A stretch of DNA of 64,000 bases, taken from positions 11,185,606 through 11,249,605 of the forward strand of contig OX463859.1 in the NCBI GenBank assembly GCA_949825065.1. Reading direction: 5' to 3'. Positions within the stretch are counted from its first letter, which is position 1, and each line of letters starts with the position of its first letter. The position numbers and the translations under genes were made by a program. This document shows, one piece after another, positions 34,641-46,644 of the stretch. The notes below the pieces were generated by a model. The model was not told where the DNA came from, ran no database searches, and saw only the letters and a program-made list of their open reading frames with translations. Source of the DNA: Odontocerum albicorne. Taxonomy: Eukaryota; Arthropoda; Insecta; Trichoptera; Odontoceridae.

Positions 34641-35494
34641 TGCCGATGCGTTTAAAGATGAAAGATAAAAAAATATATTTAATTTTTCCTTGTTCCATCA
34701 CATAAACAATTTTTTTAAAAGGTCATTATATTATTTTTAAAAACATTAGATGCCCTTTGAATTTTTTTTATTCCATTGCGTGTTTCCTTTTCAGTAATGT
34801 TATTCAATTAAACTAATCATACTTTCATAGACAAATATATAATTTAAAAGTAATTTCTTTTGTAAAACAAAATTACAAAACGTTATATCTGTTATTGCTG
34901 TCAATTTTGACTTTAAATCAATTATTTTGAGTCCGCAATCATCATTAGGGGTTGAAATATAATTGATTTCTAAAACAGCCATAAAATTAGTACTAACCCT
35001 ATTTATTCGTAATACTCCTATATAAAATTTACGTCATTTTAAAAATTGAAAATATCAAACCAAATTGATACCCAATGACAGAAGGATTAATGGACGTATG
35101 TTATACGAGTATATGCATAATTAATTCCTCATATTCTACGTGTTCCAATACTTATCCCCAAAGTTGACTATACGCTTCCTAAGTGGAAAATGGGGGGCAC
35201 CAAGAGGTATGACGATTGGTACAGCTGAGGTCCAAGAGGTTATTTAAGGTTGAGGTTAGCAGTACGCCCAAGCTCAATGTTTGATTCCTGGTTAACAATT
35301 TTACTAATCAAGGTTGAGACTTTTTTTTAGTTTTCTACGCTTCAATATGTGTATATCCGAATTAGTGTTTCGAATATATTGAAGGGCGAAGCCATAAGAC
35401 AACATTGCCTTCAATCGCAGTAAGCGAGTAGTCGGCACAGAATTCGTGGTTTGTCATTGAAAGTGCAGGAAACAATACCGTTCAGTGCGTGCGA
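34641..35494. other. Intergenic sequence, nothing recognised
   Basis: No features found. 35210-35290 has a weak box-B-like 'gtttgattcctgg'. Confidence 0.4.
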
Positions 35495-35622
35495 GTATTG
35501 TTACCAGACGAACTATTTTAACCAGATTGGTACACTTTTTTTTAGGCACCAATCGGGTAATCGAACCTGAAACTCCTGGGTGAAAGTCAAGAATGTTATC
35601 AATAGGCTACTGAGTTCATTAG
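35495..35622 (-). repeat. SINE-C
   Basis: 'ttaccagacgaactatttta', 'accagattgg', then 'ggtaatcgaacctgaaactc' and a degenerate head. Closest to the copy at 21990. Confidence 0.55.
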
Positions 35623-35684
35623 ACTGTAAGGGAAGTGAAAATCAGTAAAACTTCCGTTCGAGCAATATATTGACTTAAGGCTGA

Positions 35685-36000
35685 CGTGTTGAGTTACCTG
35701 TGTTTTGGCATGTGGAACAAGTGAATGAAGGAAGACTAACTAAATAAATATATAGTTCAAATGTGAGTGGAAGACGTGAGAGAGGAATACTAAGGAAAGT
35801 ATGGTTGGATCAAGTAAATTATAATTTTAAAGAAGGAAACGTAGAAAGTCGGAGGAGTTGTCTGAGTAGGCGTTTGGCTGTAGAAGAGGCTAAAAACTTC
35901 TTGATAGGAAAGTCTGGCGCCCTTTCCTTTCTGCTTGCCCCGAGAGGGGAACTGCCTATCCCGACAGGCGTGATGGAATGTATGTACCATATGTATTCCT
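35685..36000 (+). pseudogene. RTE-type LINE 3' end
   Basis: Read on the plus strand: 'VFWHVEQVNEGRLTK', then 'SGRRERGILRKVWLDQVNYN' and 'CLSRRLAVEEAK'. This is the W-GHVERM-EGRLTK---R-NV-GR--RGRPRK-W-DQ block of the RTE C-terminus, followed by the 3' 'cctatcccgacaggcgtgat' end. Frameshifted. It helps interpret the minus-strand fragments elsewhere in the window. Confidence 0.7.
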
Positions 36001-36179
36001 TTAATTCCAATAATAAAATTAAAAATATATAAATAAAATCACATAAATTATTGTAAAAAAACAAATTATCGTATTATGAATGTCGTTGATTTAATAATAG
36101 CTCCTGCGTACATCTGTGAGTCTGTGAGGTGTTTTTTCAGTAGTGATTTAAAACTTGTTTAGAAAAAGTAAATAAAACG

Positions 36180-36446
36180 AAAGTGTTATACAATTTAATT
36201 TATTTTTTATTTAAAAAATTTGATTTCAACAAATAACGATAACGATATTGTCAACAAATTAACTAACAATTCTACTATAAATAAGACCAAATCGGAATTG
36301 ACTAATATTTAAGCACTATCTGCCTGGTAGTTAAATATACGAAAATGACTCGAATTCAACTCAAAAGATATTCGTCTGTTTTTATTCAGCGAACAAACGG
36401 CCATTCGTTCGTTCGCTAAGTGAAAATTTCCCATTAACATTTTGCT
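36180..36446 (-). other. 3' flank / UTR of the lipase gene, duplicated
   Basis: It parallels 58240-58590, downstream of the pseudogene copy: 'caaataacgata', 'tatctgcctggtagtt' and 'cgaacaaacgg...attcgttcgttcg' are shared. It marks the 3' border of the duplicated block. Confidence 0.65.
36381..36386 (-). terminator. Poly(A) signal AATAAA of the lipase gene
   Basis: AATAAA on the minus strand about 60 bp after the stop codon. At the matching position of the pseudogene (58521 region) it reads CATAAA. Confidence 0.55.
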
Positions 36447-36805
36447 TTAACCAAACACTGTGGACACAGGTGGGAAAATACTGTACCACCAAGCAATAAA
36501 TTGAGACCAAGGACTGGAAGACGGTTGAATTCCGGCATTTCCAAGTGCAAAAGGTGAAGCGCCATTGGTCCTCAAGTAGAAGATTCCTCTAGCAGTGGTT
36601 GGAACTCCATATCCCATGAAGGTCTTCTCATTATTACCACAAGTTCCTTGCAAGAATGTATTCCAGTTCGCGCACTTGACTGCAACGAAGTTTGTTGGGT
36701 TGAAGATGGACTCATTATAAAGTTCCCAACTGCGACTGTGACCCGTTGATATAATTGGAGTGTTTGGTTGAGAAGAGCCGCTATTTGGATAAAAGTCCAC
36801 ATCAC
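36447..36805 (-). CDS. Lipase exon 5: catalytic His and C-terminus
   Basis: TTCCAG acceptor. Codes residues 253-371: '[10 protein letters not shown]', catalytic His275 in '[11 protein letters not shown]', Cys297 and Cys308, ending '[11 protein letters not shown]' at TAA (36447-36449). The Cys pair that often brackets the His loop in relatives ('GC...CSH') is absent. Confidence 0.88.
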
Positions 36806-39800
36806 CTGGAAAAAAAATCATTTCTGGTAAAAAGACATTCAAAAATTCTTTTTTTTTATATATATAGAATACATAGAGTTATATCGTTTCCTTGTTGGGG
36901 TAGCCAGAGAGGTTAAAACGTCAGAAATTTCTATCTCAACACACATTCTTCGTCTCTTCCACACTCATACACTTTGTCATACATTTATCTTACTTACTAC
37001 GTTTTCGTATTTCAAAATATAATTCCTGAATACAATTACACTTTCCTCGGTCTACCTCTACTATACCTTCTACTCACATTCGTACTAAATATTTATTTTG
37101 TTAGCCTTTTTCCATTCATTCGTTCCACATGCCACACCATCACAAATTGCTTTGCTTCATAATGTTCAACACATCAACATTAAAGTTCACACTCATCCAT
37201 TATAACTTTCTTCGGTATTCCATCATACATTGTCACTCCATCTATTCTTATAAGTGCACGCATTTCTACAGTATTTTTGCGTCTTTTAAGTCTTGTTCCA
37301 CGCCCACATTTTACTCTCATAGATCAAAGTTACTACTAAAATACTGTTGTAATTTGGCAAAGTTGCTACTAAAAACTGTTGTAGACTTGGCAAAGTTGCT
37401 ACTGAAATACTGTTGTAGACTTGGCAAATTTTGATACTGTACTAATTGTACATAAGATATATTTGTGTTAGTAGTACTGCATTTTTTTTCGATGGAACAC
37501 ATTTAAAAAAAGGTTAAAAATCGTCCAGTTAAGGTGGATATAAATATAACTTTTGAAAAATAATAATACCGATAGGCTTGATGATTCCAAAGACTCCAGC
37601 ATCACTATGTATAACATCTACGAAGTCAGCGTCACCTGACGACAGAGTGGCATTCGCATCAGCAACAAAGAAGCATGGTCCAGCTGGGTCCAGTCCACTG
37701 ATCCTCGCGATCTTCTTGCCTGTGAGACGAGTGAAGGTCTGACCAGCGAACCCTGAGATGTGGGCTCCTAAGCTGTGCCCAATCAGGTGAATGTTACTCG
37801 GACTTATACCATCTGGAATTTTTTAAATTAACCTTTAGAAACATAATAACTTACGCATAACACCAGTGGAGAAAATATACCAATTAATCGGTATCGCCCG
37901 ACCTGAGATCCGTAGAAGTATTACACATGATATTAAAAAAAACAAAACAAGCCCAGAGCCCAAGACATCCCTTATACGGTCACCAGCCAGCAATATTTAG
38001 ATTAAAATCCAGGAATAGTTTAATGAAGTGAACCCTTGATGACCATGCTGGAGCTCTGCTCACAATGCTCTTGGCTGGACCTGATAGATGCAAATGATAT
38101 AGGAATCATTGTTGCCTCTTACAGAAAACACGTAGCATAAGTGATTTACGAAACGTTATGGATTTGTTTGTACAAATTGTTGATTCTCCTTTTTATTAAT
38201 TATGCTTTTTGCAGAGCAGTCGTAATCATTGGATATGATATTTCGAACGAATTAATCGGTATCGCCCGACCTGGGATCCGTAGAAGTATTACACATGATA
38301 ATAAAAGAACAAAACAAACCCAGAGCCCAAGACATCCCTTATACGGTCACCAGGCAGCAATATTGAGATTAAAATCCAGCAATAGTTTAATGAAGGGAAA
38401 AACACCTGATGACTCGATGGAGCTCTGGGAAAAGATGACACCTGCAGACCAACTAACTGCCTTGGCATGTTTGGAGAGCACTGAACAAACTCCGAGTAGG
38501 GGTGACTAAATGCAAGACGAACATGAAGAGATGGGATTTCTTGAACGAAAGTAGCACTGAATGTGATTATAATAGGGATACACAGGACAATGCTCTTGGC
38601 AAAACCTGATTCATGGAAATGATATAGGATTCGTTGTTGCCTCTTACAGAAAACACGTAGCATAAGTGATTTACAAAACTTTATGGATTTGTTTGTACAA
38701 ATTGTTGATTCTCCTTTTTATTAATTATGCTTTTTGCAGAGCAGTCGTGATCACTGGATATGATATTTCGAACGAATGGATCGCACTGCAATAACAACGA
38801 ATCTCTGGACTATGCAGAAAGATTAAGAACATCAATATTCGTACAATTTTCTTTAGTCCCTTTATCTCTATTTGTACTTCAGTTTATCCTTAGTGGACCA
38901 TGTGATGACGTTTCTTTTTTATTATACTACTAGGCGTATCCAGAAAGTAAGTGTACTGAGGCTCTCCCGACCGGATGGATTTTATTTTCGACATGTTGGC
39001 TACATTTCCGTGTAGCCTGACCCTTCCCCTCCGCAATGAGACCGGTTCGAGGTCAGTACGTTGAGAAGTGTCAACGCGACAACACGTTTTGTGAAAAATG
39101 TCAATCCAATCTCCCGCCAAGTGCGAAATAAATAATGCCGGGCAAGAGTTTTTGAGGCGCTGCAAACTCCATGGAGATGAATTTCTCCGCTCCATCGTTA
39201 CTGGAGATAAAACTTGGGTAGCACACTACACGCCTGAAATCAAAAGGCAGTCTCAACAGTGGTGTCATACCTCTTCACCCTCCGCCAAAAAGTTCAAAAC
39301 CACAATTTCAGCCGAGAAAATTATGGCATCCGTGTTTTGGGACTGTCAAGGCGTAATTTTAATTGAATATATGCCTCAAGGGGAGACCATCAACTCTGCA
39401 AGATACTGTGAGACCCTAAAAAATTGCGGAGGGCGATTCAGAACAAAAGGAGAGGCATGCTGACAAAGGGAGTCTGCCTGCTGCCCGACAATGCCAGACC
39501 ACACACGGCCAACGCTACAAAGGAACTGCTCGCCTCGTCTAAATGGGATGTCCTGAACCATCCCGCGCATTCCCCTGACCTAGCACCTTCAGATTACTGT
39601 CTTTTTACCTTCCTGAAGCTGCACATGGGTGGAAAAAGGTTTTCAACCGACGAGGAGGTAAAGGAGGAGGTGGAGAAGTGGACGGAGGGGTTGGCGGGAA
39701 ACTACTTCGAGGAAGGCATCAAAAAGTTGATACCCCGCTTCACCACCTGCATTGAGAGGAATGGCGACTATGTCGAAAAATAGCTTACATATGTACTACG

Positions 39801-42800
39801 GTAACCACGTAATTTTTTTGTTTAAATAAAAAGAATTGTAACCTACAAAAATTCAGTTCAGTGATTACAAGAGTTATGAAAATACACTAAATAATTTCTT
39901 AAGTTAGGTTGGGCCATTGGGCAGCTGGGCGAAAATAATTCTGGAAGAACTCCAAATCGAACAGCATTTGTTTTCAATAGTACAACAGCGAATATTCAGG
40001 TTACTGCCATAACATCAGATGGGAAGATAAAATAGAGAAAGTGGTGATTCAACGGAACATAAAGTGGTCCCGATCAAGAGGTAGGTCGCCAACGTGATGG
40101 ACATAGTTGATAAGGAATGCAACTACCAGCTTTCTTCAAGAATATAGTAGAAATGTTACTGAAAATGAGACATTAAGACGTATAATTCCTTCAGCAGTGC
40201 GGCCAATCCGCGCACAAGATCAATAATCAAGACTGTAAAAAACATACCGAAATAGAAGAATGAAGATTACCATCGTACTAACTAGGTCATAAAGTTGAAT
40301 AACTTAATATTACGAGTAAATTAACATTACTTACTCTGATCAAAGATAGCGAGCTGTTGTCCGAGAACTTCTCCAACAAATTGTACATTAGTAGACGCCA
40401 GCAAATAAAAGAAGAAGATGATGCTGCTGGCATCTACAAACAGCACATTTCGCGTTCCTAGCTTAACCAAAGAACTGGTAACGGTCTGCACACTACTGGA
40501 CGCTTCAGTTGCTAAGAAGCCGTGGATGTATATGGTTATGGGAAGATTGGCGTTGAACAGAGGTGAAGCAAGGATCTGGTTGGCTCCATTAGTTAGGTTG
40601 AACTTCGTCTAGAAATAAAAAAAAGAGTTTTCTGTAAGGGTTGGATCTGTGTATAAAATCATTGTTCTTCCCACTTTTCTTTATGGGTCTGAGACTTAGG
40701 TTTCCTGTAGAAGATACATTCGAAGCCTGGAAATGTTTCAACAGCGTTTCTTTCGTTGCATCATTCTGATCATGTAGTCTGATCATGTCATAACTGTCTC
40801 AGTCCTGCAACGCTTCAACTGTAAACCTTTAAATGCTGTGGTTGTTGAGGTAATATTCGAGTTAATATGAACTTATAATGAAGGACCCATTGCTTAGACG
40901 TTGACAGTCAAAAGTATGAATGATGAAGATCTTGAAAAGATTTTCGATGGCGTAGCGGAAAAATGTGATCACAACTGAAAATGCACATTAACAACCGAGT
41001 CGTCTTTCTATGAGTAGTGTGGGATTTAGACCATGGACCACATAGTAAACAGCTCTTTACTCTTTGCAGTTTTTTAGAGTCGTGCAGGAGCTATATAATC
41101 TAGCACCGGACGCTATGATTATATAGCTCCTGGTAGCAGGAGACGCAATGCATACAAGGGCCACACATAGAAGAACTGTAACGTGAATGTTTAGGCTTTG
41201 AATTGGTTCACAATCGATTTAGGAATTGGTTCACAATCGTCGTCAGCATACAGCGTATCCTGATCAAAGGACATTCACGGCTTCCAAAGAATCTCATTGG
41301 GCCAATCATGTTTTTGTTTTGTGTCGCGTAGGTTTTTCTATGGAAAGTTCGTAGATTAATGATTGATTCCTGTTTGTACCTCATTTTATTAAAAAGGGTT
41401 CCAGTCTAGTTGTTCGAGATAATGGTGACGAGTACATTTTTGAGAAGCATTTTTGTGAGGTCTTTTCAAAATTCATCATTATATATGAGCACTACACTCC
41501 GCCTCGAGCCAAATATGTGCTATCACATACGAGTATCGGAAGATCCCAACGTTTTCTTTCTATTGTAGTTTGTCTCTCCTTGGTAAGTTCTCCTTAATTT
41601 ACTTTGTAGCTATAACTTAGTCACTTTACAAGGAAGAACAAATAGTTTTGTTCTTATTGTCATTATGCTATATTTAGACTTTTATTTTTTCGTCGTAATT
41701 CGATGTGATTTGGTTAAATCTGTATGAAATATAATATAAATAAATAAGAACATTTACTCTGTTAGTCGGTGTGCGTATTTCTATCGTCAATCTGGATACA
41801 TCTGTAGGTCTTGTAGAATTCAATTGTGCAAAGCTTAAACCCAAGAAGTTCTTGACGTCTGTACCTGTAATAACAAGTAAAACCAAGTATCGACCAACGC
41901 TCTTCATTCATTTCGCTAAAACGTGAAATAACCAAAAAATTTAACTTACTCCAGAAAGTGACTCGTCTAATTTTTAGCAGTATTTTTTTTATAAAATTAA
42001 AACAAGGCTATTTGGATTGGTTCCCCTATATTTATATTAATTATATTTGCCCAAAATTACACAATAAAGAAAAACGCAGTATGGAAAAGAATATTTTGTA
42101 TCAATAATATATCTAATAAAGTCGTAAAAATCTTACCTAATGAGAGTATACATGAAATAATATTTACCGTTCACTGTCTAATGCCAATACCAACTATAAT
42201 ATTCATAGCATCTATAATAGAAGTCGTTAATTAGTTTATTTGTAATGATTACGATAAATATGACAACATACATAAATATGACAACAAAAAACTTCAGTAC
42301 ACGAATTAAGGAACACACAATAGCAATAAAAGAGTACGCCAAACACCAAATACCACATGATCACTCGTTTTCACAACCAATAAACAATAAAATATTACAC
42401 ATATTTAACTCACATTACACAATAAAATGCCTAGAAATCATTGAAATACAAGTACATAAGGTAAACGAACAAAACAAAAATATAAATAATCAATTAAATT
42501 TGTCCTCTTCTCCGCTTCTAGCTCTATTCACCCTTCTTAGTACCATAATGAACAAATATTATATACATTTTTACTCTATTTTACCATAAACAACAGAATA
42601 ATGATGTTATTAAACTATAGTATTGTACATATCTTGAAAAGTCACCTCATTTGGAAAAGAGAGGTCAAGTGTGCTGAATATTTAAACTCTTTAACCCTAC
42701 GATACATGACATCATGGATTTTGATGAAATGTATACTCGGCATAGGAAAAGTGATGTATACGAGTACTATACAACGGGAAAAATAATGAAAAAAAAATCA

Positions 42801-44075
42801 AAAACAAATTTGCTTCACACATATTTTGTTGATTTTTACCATGCAGATAAGTTTTTACATAAAAATTATTGTATAAATAAATAAAACAAACCTGAATTGT
42901 TATTATTCTCCCCTTTTTTTTCCTTCTAAAACACTTTAATTATGATTTAATTAATTCTTGAAATGCAGTAAAAAGTTTTTTTGCAAATAGTCAACAAGAG
43001 AGATAGTTGTGCCATATGGTTTTAGTGTATTTTATTCCCAAAAGATGATCTTGCATTTATCACATTTTTTAAATTATCATGATGCAAATTTGCATCCCAA
43101 TGCACTGTAGGGTTTTAAAGTACTAAACCTCATTTTAATACGGTTGAACCAGTTGTATAAAAACCAACATTAGATCTTCATGACCTCGTCAGTAAAAAAA
43201 ATAATTCACATAGTTAATTTATTTACTGTATCAACGATCTTCTTGAATGCCAACATGACACGGTAATGAAAGTTATAGCGCTGGAAAATAAAACGAACTG
43301 ACTGCAATTTAAAAAATCAGGGGAAAATATAAGAATATCAAATAACCCATTTTTCTGTTCCAGTCGACGTGACATTTTTTCGAACATCTCAGTACAGTTA
43401 AATGTAAGTTGAATATTGTTTCGATTATCTTGATCATGTGAGATTTTATCTATCATAAATTTGGTTCATGCTATACGAGCATTATTTTTAACAAATGTAG
43501 CTTTATTAGGATATTATTAATGATTATAGTGTCATCTCGGCGAAATTGAGGTGGAGTTATATATTTTGACGGAATTTCGAAAATCATTCGACATAAAGTT
43601 TTTTAAAACTTTGTCGAGCAAATCTTAAATAATTTTAATACTATATTGTCTCCTTGAAGTATTCCTTTTTTGTTGTCAATACTACCGCAAGTAAAGACCC
43701 AACAACATTTGCATTTGCGTACGAACTCGGCACGTGTCAGAATTATTATCAGATAAACAATTTTATCAGACTGTCCCGTTTTGAAGGTGCCATCGGGAAT
43801 CGAGGCCTAAACTTAAGCATCTCACCGACTAGGACACGGAGGTCGTCCTTTGAGATCCTCAATTAAAGTTTAAGTTGAATAAAAATTAAAATGCATTTTG
43901 ATGGATGTGGAATGATATAAAATCCATTTTTTTTAAACTTACAGTTGTTAAGAAGTGCGTTGCTGATGGCAGTAAAAAGCCCATTGACAACCACATTTAG
44001 CCCATCTACAATAGTTTCCTCAGCGGAAGCATTCTTGACCAAGAATACGAAGATAAACAGCAGAATAAACTTCAT
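36447..44075 (-). CDS. Secreted lipase, pancreatic-lipase family (five exons)
   Basis: The coding join is 44075-43943, 41864-41758, 40608-40335, 37812-37570 and 36805-36447, all GT-AG with phases 1, 0, 1, 1. It gives 371 residues. Residues 1-18 are a signal peptide ending NASA; the oxyanion-side IHGF is at 108-111; nucleophile Ser185 sits in GHSLG, Asp213 in GLDPAGP and His275 in GHSRSW; Cys297 and Cys308 could bound a short lid. The family hydrolyses acyl esters of glycerides or phospholipids outside the cell, in insects often in the gut; which substrate is not decidable here. There is no PLAT domain. The start is the ATG right before the hydrophobic signal. All joins keep frame, so it looks functional. 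A decayed paralogue lies upstream at 58594-63544. An extra non-coding 5' exon is possible: 'acttttag' directly precedes the start region. Confidence 0.88.
36890..37315 (-). repeat. RTE-type LINE 3' fragment in lipase intron 4
   Basis: On the minus strand it holds a decayed '[20 protein letters not shown]' stretch and '[12 protein letters not shown]' near 37050-37130. A similar fragment in the same orientation sits in the matching intron of the pseudogene (59100-59650). Confidence 0.65.
37325..37435. repeat. ~33-bp tandem repeat, 3 copies, in lipase intron 4
   Basis: Repeats 'aaagttgctactaaaatact' plus 'gttgtagacttggc' with small changes. Confidence 0.85.
37570..37812 (-). CDS. Lipase exon 4: nucleophile and acid
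   Basis: TTCCAG acceptor; the donor is a plain GTATTA. Codes residues 172-252 with GHSLGAH (Ser185) and GLDPAGP (Asp213), then '[13 protein letters not shown]'. Confidence 0.9.
37882..38775. repeat. Tandem duplication in lipase intron 3
   Basis: Unit 1 (37882 to about 38248) and unit 2 (38249-38775) both start 'aattaatcggtatcgcccga' and end 'ttggatatgatatttcgaac'. Unit 2 is about 160 bp longer in the middle. Shared blocks include 'cagagcccaagacatccctt'. No function seen. Confidence 0.85.
38931..39850 (+). pseudogene. mariner element with truncated, frameshifted transposase, in lipase intron 3
   Basis: The 5' end 'taggcgtatccagaaagtaa' plus 'gtgtactgaggc' looks like a mariner terminal repeat. 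The transposase starts near its second third: '[20 protein letters not shown]', then '[18 protein letters not shown]', '[20 protein letters not shown]'. After a one-base loss in an A run near 39420 it continues '[20 protein letters not shown]', '[18 protein letters not shown]', '[13 protein letters not shown]', ending 'GDYVEK' at 39780. The catalytic Asp residues of GDKTW, PDNARPH and APSDY are present with DD34D spacing. The N-terminal DNA-binding part is deleted and no right terminal repeat was found, so it is inactive. Confidence 0.88.
40335..40608 (-). CDS. Lipase exon 3
   Basis: TTTCTAG acceptor and GTAAGT donor. Codes residues 81-171 with '[11 protein letters not shown]' (oxyanion region), a possible N-glycosylation site at Asn84 and '[13 protein letters not shown]' before the nucleophile elbow. 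Confidence 0.88.
40640..40865 (+). repeat. LINE fragment in lipase intron 2, shared with the pseudogene
   Basis: A frame reads '[15 protein letters not shown]' and '[17 protein letters not shown]', the Y-GSETW region near the end of an RTE-type polymerase ORF. The same fragment, same orientation, lies at 61370-61610 beside exon 3 of the pseudogene. It therefore predates the gene duplication. Confidence 0.75.
41085..41132. repeat. Hairpin, 16-bp arms (20 bp with one bulge)
   Basis: 41085-41100 ('caggagctatataatc') is the exact inverse of 41117-41132. Pairing extends into the loop by TAGC/GCTA with a single bulge, leaving a 7-nt loop. In lipase intron 2. Confidence 0.9.
41758..41864 (-). CDS. 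Lipase exon 2
   Basis: Follows a TTACAG acceptor and ends in phase 0 at GTAAAT. Codes residues 45-80, including '[18 protein letters not shown]'. No counterpart was found in the pseudogene. Confidence 0.82.
42245..42589 (+). pseudogene. Penelope-like element fragment, GIY-YIG endonuclease end
   Basis: An open frame contains '[20 protein letters not shown]' and '[20 protein letters not shown]', then '[11 protein letters not shown]'. R-KEH followed about 45 residues later by LE--EI is the layout of the GIY-YIG nuclease at the C-terminus of Penelope-like retroelements. The GIY and YIG strands themselves and the reverse transcriptase are missing. It sits in lipase intron 1. The identification is by motif only. 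Confidence 0.5.
43735..43855 (-). repeat. SINE-C in lipase intron 1, shared with the pseudogene
   Basis: 'atcgggaatcgaggcctaaa' (box B equivalent) and 'accgactaggacacggaggt' (box A equivalent). The same insertion lies at 63200-63320 in the pseudogene, at the same distance from exon 1. Confidence 0.75.
43943..44075 (-). CDS. Lipase exon 1: signal peptide
   Basis: Encodes [18 protein letters not shown] and the mature start [16 protein letters not shown]; ends after one base of codon 45 at a GTAAGT donor. The pseudogene exon at 63412-63544 has the same length. Confidence 0.88.
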
Positions 44076-44244
44076 CGCTAAAAGTATAAAAAATCTTAAG
44101 TTCCACATCATTAATTTTTTCTACTCCTATCTTCCGTGATCAAGACGAATGATTCTCACAACTTCTGCGTTAATTGACCAGTTATATTTCCATTCCAATA
44201 AATCGCAGACGAATATTTTTATGACACGCATACCATAATATTAC

Positions 44245-44400
44245 GCCATTTTCCTATCGGGATAGGTAGACAGGATAAAACACCAGACTCTCTAATCTCA
44301 AAACACATCCTTCGCCTTTTTTACATCTATACACCTTCTTGAACCCCTCCTACAATTTCTTTGTATTTTTATTCCCATTTGTAGCCACTCGTGACACCGA
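44245..44400 (-). repeat. RTE-type LINE 3' fragment
   Basis: 'ttcctatcgggataggtaga', 'ctctaatctcaaaacacatc' and 'cttcgccttttttacatcta' match the other minus-strand RTE ends. It lies just outside the duplicated block. Confidence 0.5.
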
Positions 44401-45030
44401 CAGAAGGTATAACGGACCGAGATATTTTTTTTATTAAATGAAAGAAAATATTAAAATAAACAAAAATTAAATCATTTATATTCGGGTTGCACAAAAGGCC
44501 TTTCAAGATAAAGGACGTCAGAAAAATAGGAAAAAGTTGTATAATTATTCCTGGTCGCCACAATATGGTAGCATAGTAGTTCATGGTTATTGAGCCGATG
44601 AAAGTTCTACGTACAGTTGCAGGGAGCTTTTATTTATTTTGAGAGATTCTACAATATTTTCCAAACAATCTCACAATATACGGTCGGGGGTTGATCTGTT
44701 TGGCCACCTTGAGGAAGGGATTATATTAAATGAAAAATCTGTTTGTGGCCAGAGAGTTAGGAATCAGGAGTTAGTTTAGTTAGAAGCCACCCAAGTGGAG
44801 GTAAGGTGAGCCACAATACAAAGAAAGAATTTTAAATTACAAAAAAATATATAAAATACTGAAAATATGACATTTTTATGGCATAAATTATGATTAAAAA
44901 GAAAATAAAATACGTAAAAATACCCACCGATTTATTTATCTGCCGCGAAATGTAGATAGATTTTGTAAATTGCCCAAATATATATAATTCTGCAGTAGCA
45001 TAAAATTAATATTAATTACAATAAGTTGCA
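44401..45030. other. Intergenic sequence upstream of the lipase gene
   Basis: No features found. Confidence 0.4.
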
Positions 45031-45034
45031 TTGG

Positions 45035-46130
45035 CGTACTCAGTTACCACTTGGGTGAATAAGTTTCCGGCCTGAACAAATTCGAACGTGTATGGATACC
45101 AAGTAACGCGTTTTGTAAAAAAGAACACAGCTTTTTGAGCAATATTCTTAATTCCTCTTCAACATTTTTATAACACTAAGGTCTATAAGTTTCTAGTCTG
45201 AACAAGTAAGAGCGTGTATGGACAGATAGCAAGTCCATCACACGATCATGCGATGTTATAGCTAAATGTTGATACCTTTACCCTCAGCTGCAAATCCACT
45301 AGATCAAGGCGTGTTGTTTCGTTATATTCTGAAATGCTAAAAATTGGACATCACGTGATTATCGAATTTCTTTCAAAAGAACGGAAGAACCCGGCAGAAA
45401 TTCAATGATGTTTAGATGCTGTCCACAGAACATCTGCGTTATATTCTACGGTGTAACATTGGGCTAAATAGTTTCATTTACGAAGATAATCCATCGAAGA
45501 TGACTTTCATATAGGCAGAACAGTAGAAGCACTCCCAGGACCTGTTTTATTAAGTCAAGAGCAAGTGTTACAAGATAGAAGATTAACATCTAAAGCAGCA
45601 AGGTATAGGGTTTCTAAAATCGTCGAGCTTCGAATTCGGCACGATCTCGGTATCAATAGCGATTTGAGCGCAAAACGGGTATCAAAAATCTTGAGTATCT
45701 CAAAGGTTAAATGTTAATTTTTCATGCTTTATGATGGGAAAGAAAAATACAACAATTGGTATGGAGGGGGCCACTATGGTTTTGTACCATGAGAAACTCT
45801 CAAAAGGAGACTTGATAGAGTGGCACAAACCGGGATCACCAGGGCTCAAAAAATCAAGGTGACACAAGCCCTAAAAAGTTTTCTCACTACGTTTTTTCCC
45901 ATTAATGTACAAAATTAAACGATGCCATAAAAACAAAATGCAAAATAAAGGTATCACGAGGTGTGAGATTATTGCGCGACAACACACACTTCTGTTGCTG
46001 CAAAGGCAGCAATTAAACACTGTGGTTTCTGAAAATCGAATCACTCACCCGTCCCAACTTGCCCCTAGTAATTATTTTTTATTTGCAAAACTGAAATTCA
46101 CAAAACAATTTAAAGATGACGCATAAACCA
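45035..46130 (+). pseudogene. Decayed mariner-like element
   Basis: Pieces of a mariner transposase run in order with many breaks: 'IGHHVIIEFLSKERKNPAEI' from 45348, 'VLQDRRLTSKAAR' near 45570, 'HEKLSKGDLIEWHKPGSPGL' near 45790 (compare the usual WHH--SP-PKK block), 'RQHTLLLLQRQQ' near 45980 (for DNA-PHTA) and 'THPSQLAPSNYFLFAKLKFT' from 46043, where SPDLAPSDY has become SQLAPSNY. Both of the last two Asp positions are therefore lost. A doubled 'gtttcyrgyctgaacaa' near 45066 and 45192 may be the 5' terminal repeat. Much older than the mariner at 38931. Confidence 0.7.
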
Positions 46131-46640
46131 ACTTCACAACAGTACTACATTTTGGCAACTAAACTAAGAATTGAAAAATTAATCACCTTTTTTAGATGTG
46201 TTTATCTATATTGTATACCTACCCTTAAATTGTACCGACACCCCCTCTCATTTCGCCAAAAATATTCAGCGTCATTTCGTTCATGGACTAGCGCTACGCT
46301 CTAGCAGTTATTGTTTATTGACTCTCAGTTCGTCGTTATTCTTCTTCTACGTCGACGTTTACTGTATGTATAGTGAATCTGAAACCAGTTACAAATTAAT
46401 GTTATACTCGCTCCTTCATTGGAATATTTTAAAAAGTCATTAAAACCATTCTTAATTTCAAGTAATGTTACGTGTTTGATTTCTGATTCCTTCCTTTTTT
46501 CTATAGCATTCCTTCCTTTACTCTGTAACGTTCCTTCCTTATTCCTTCTATCGATAATATATTGCGTTTTTTTTATTATGTTGCTTATAAATTTTACACA
46601 AATGAATCATAATATGAATGATTTACACGACGAAGTTATT
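46131..46640. other. Intergenic sequence, nothing recognised
   Basis: Several short frames, none with a recognisable domain. Confidence 0.35.
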
Positions 46641-46644
46641 TCCT

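Noticed and set aside
38890..39195. Minus-strand ORF opposite the mariner
   Set aside because: Antisense to clear transposase and terminal-repeat sequence.
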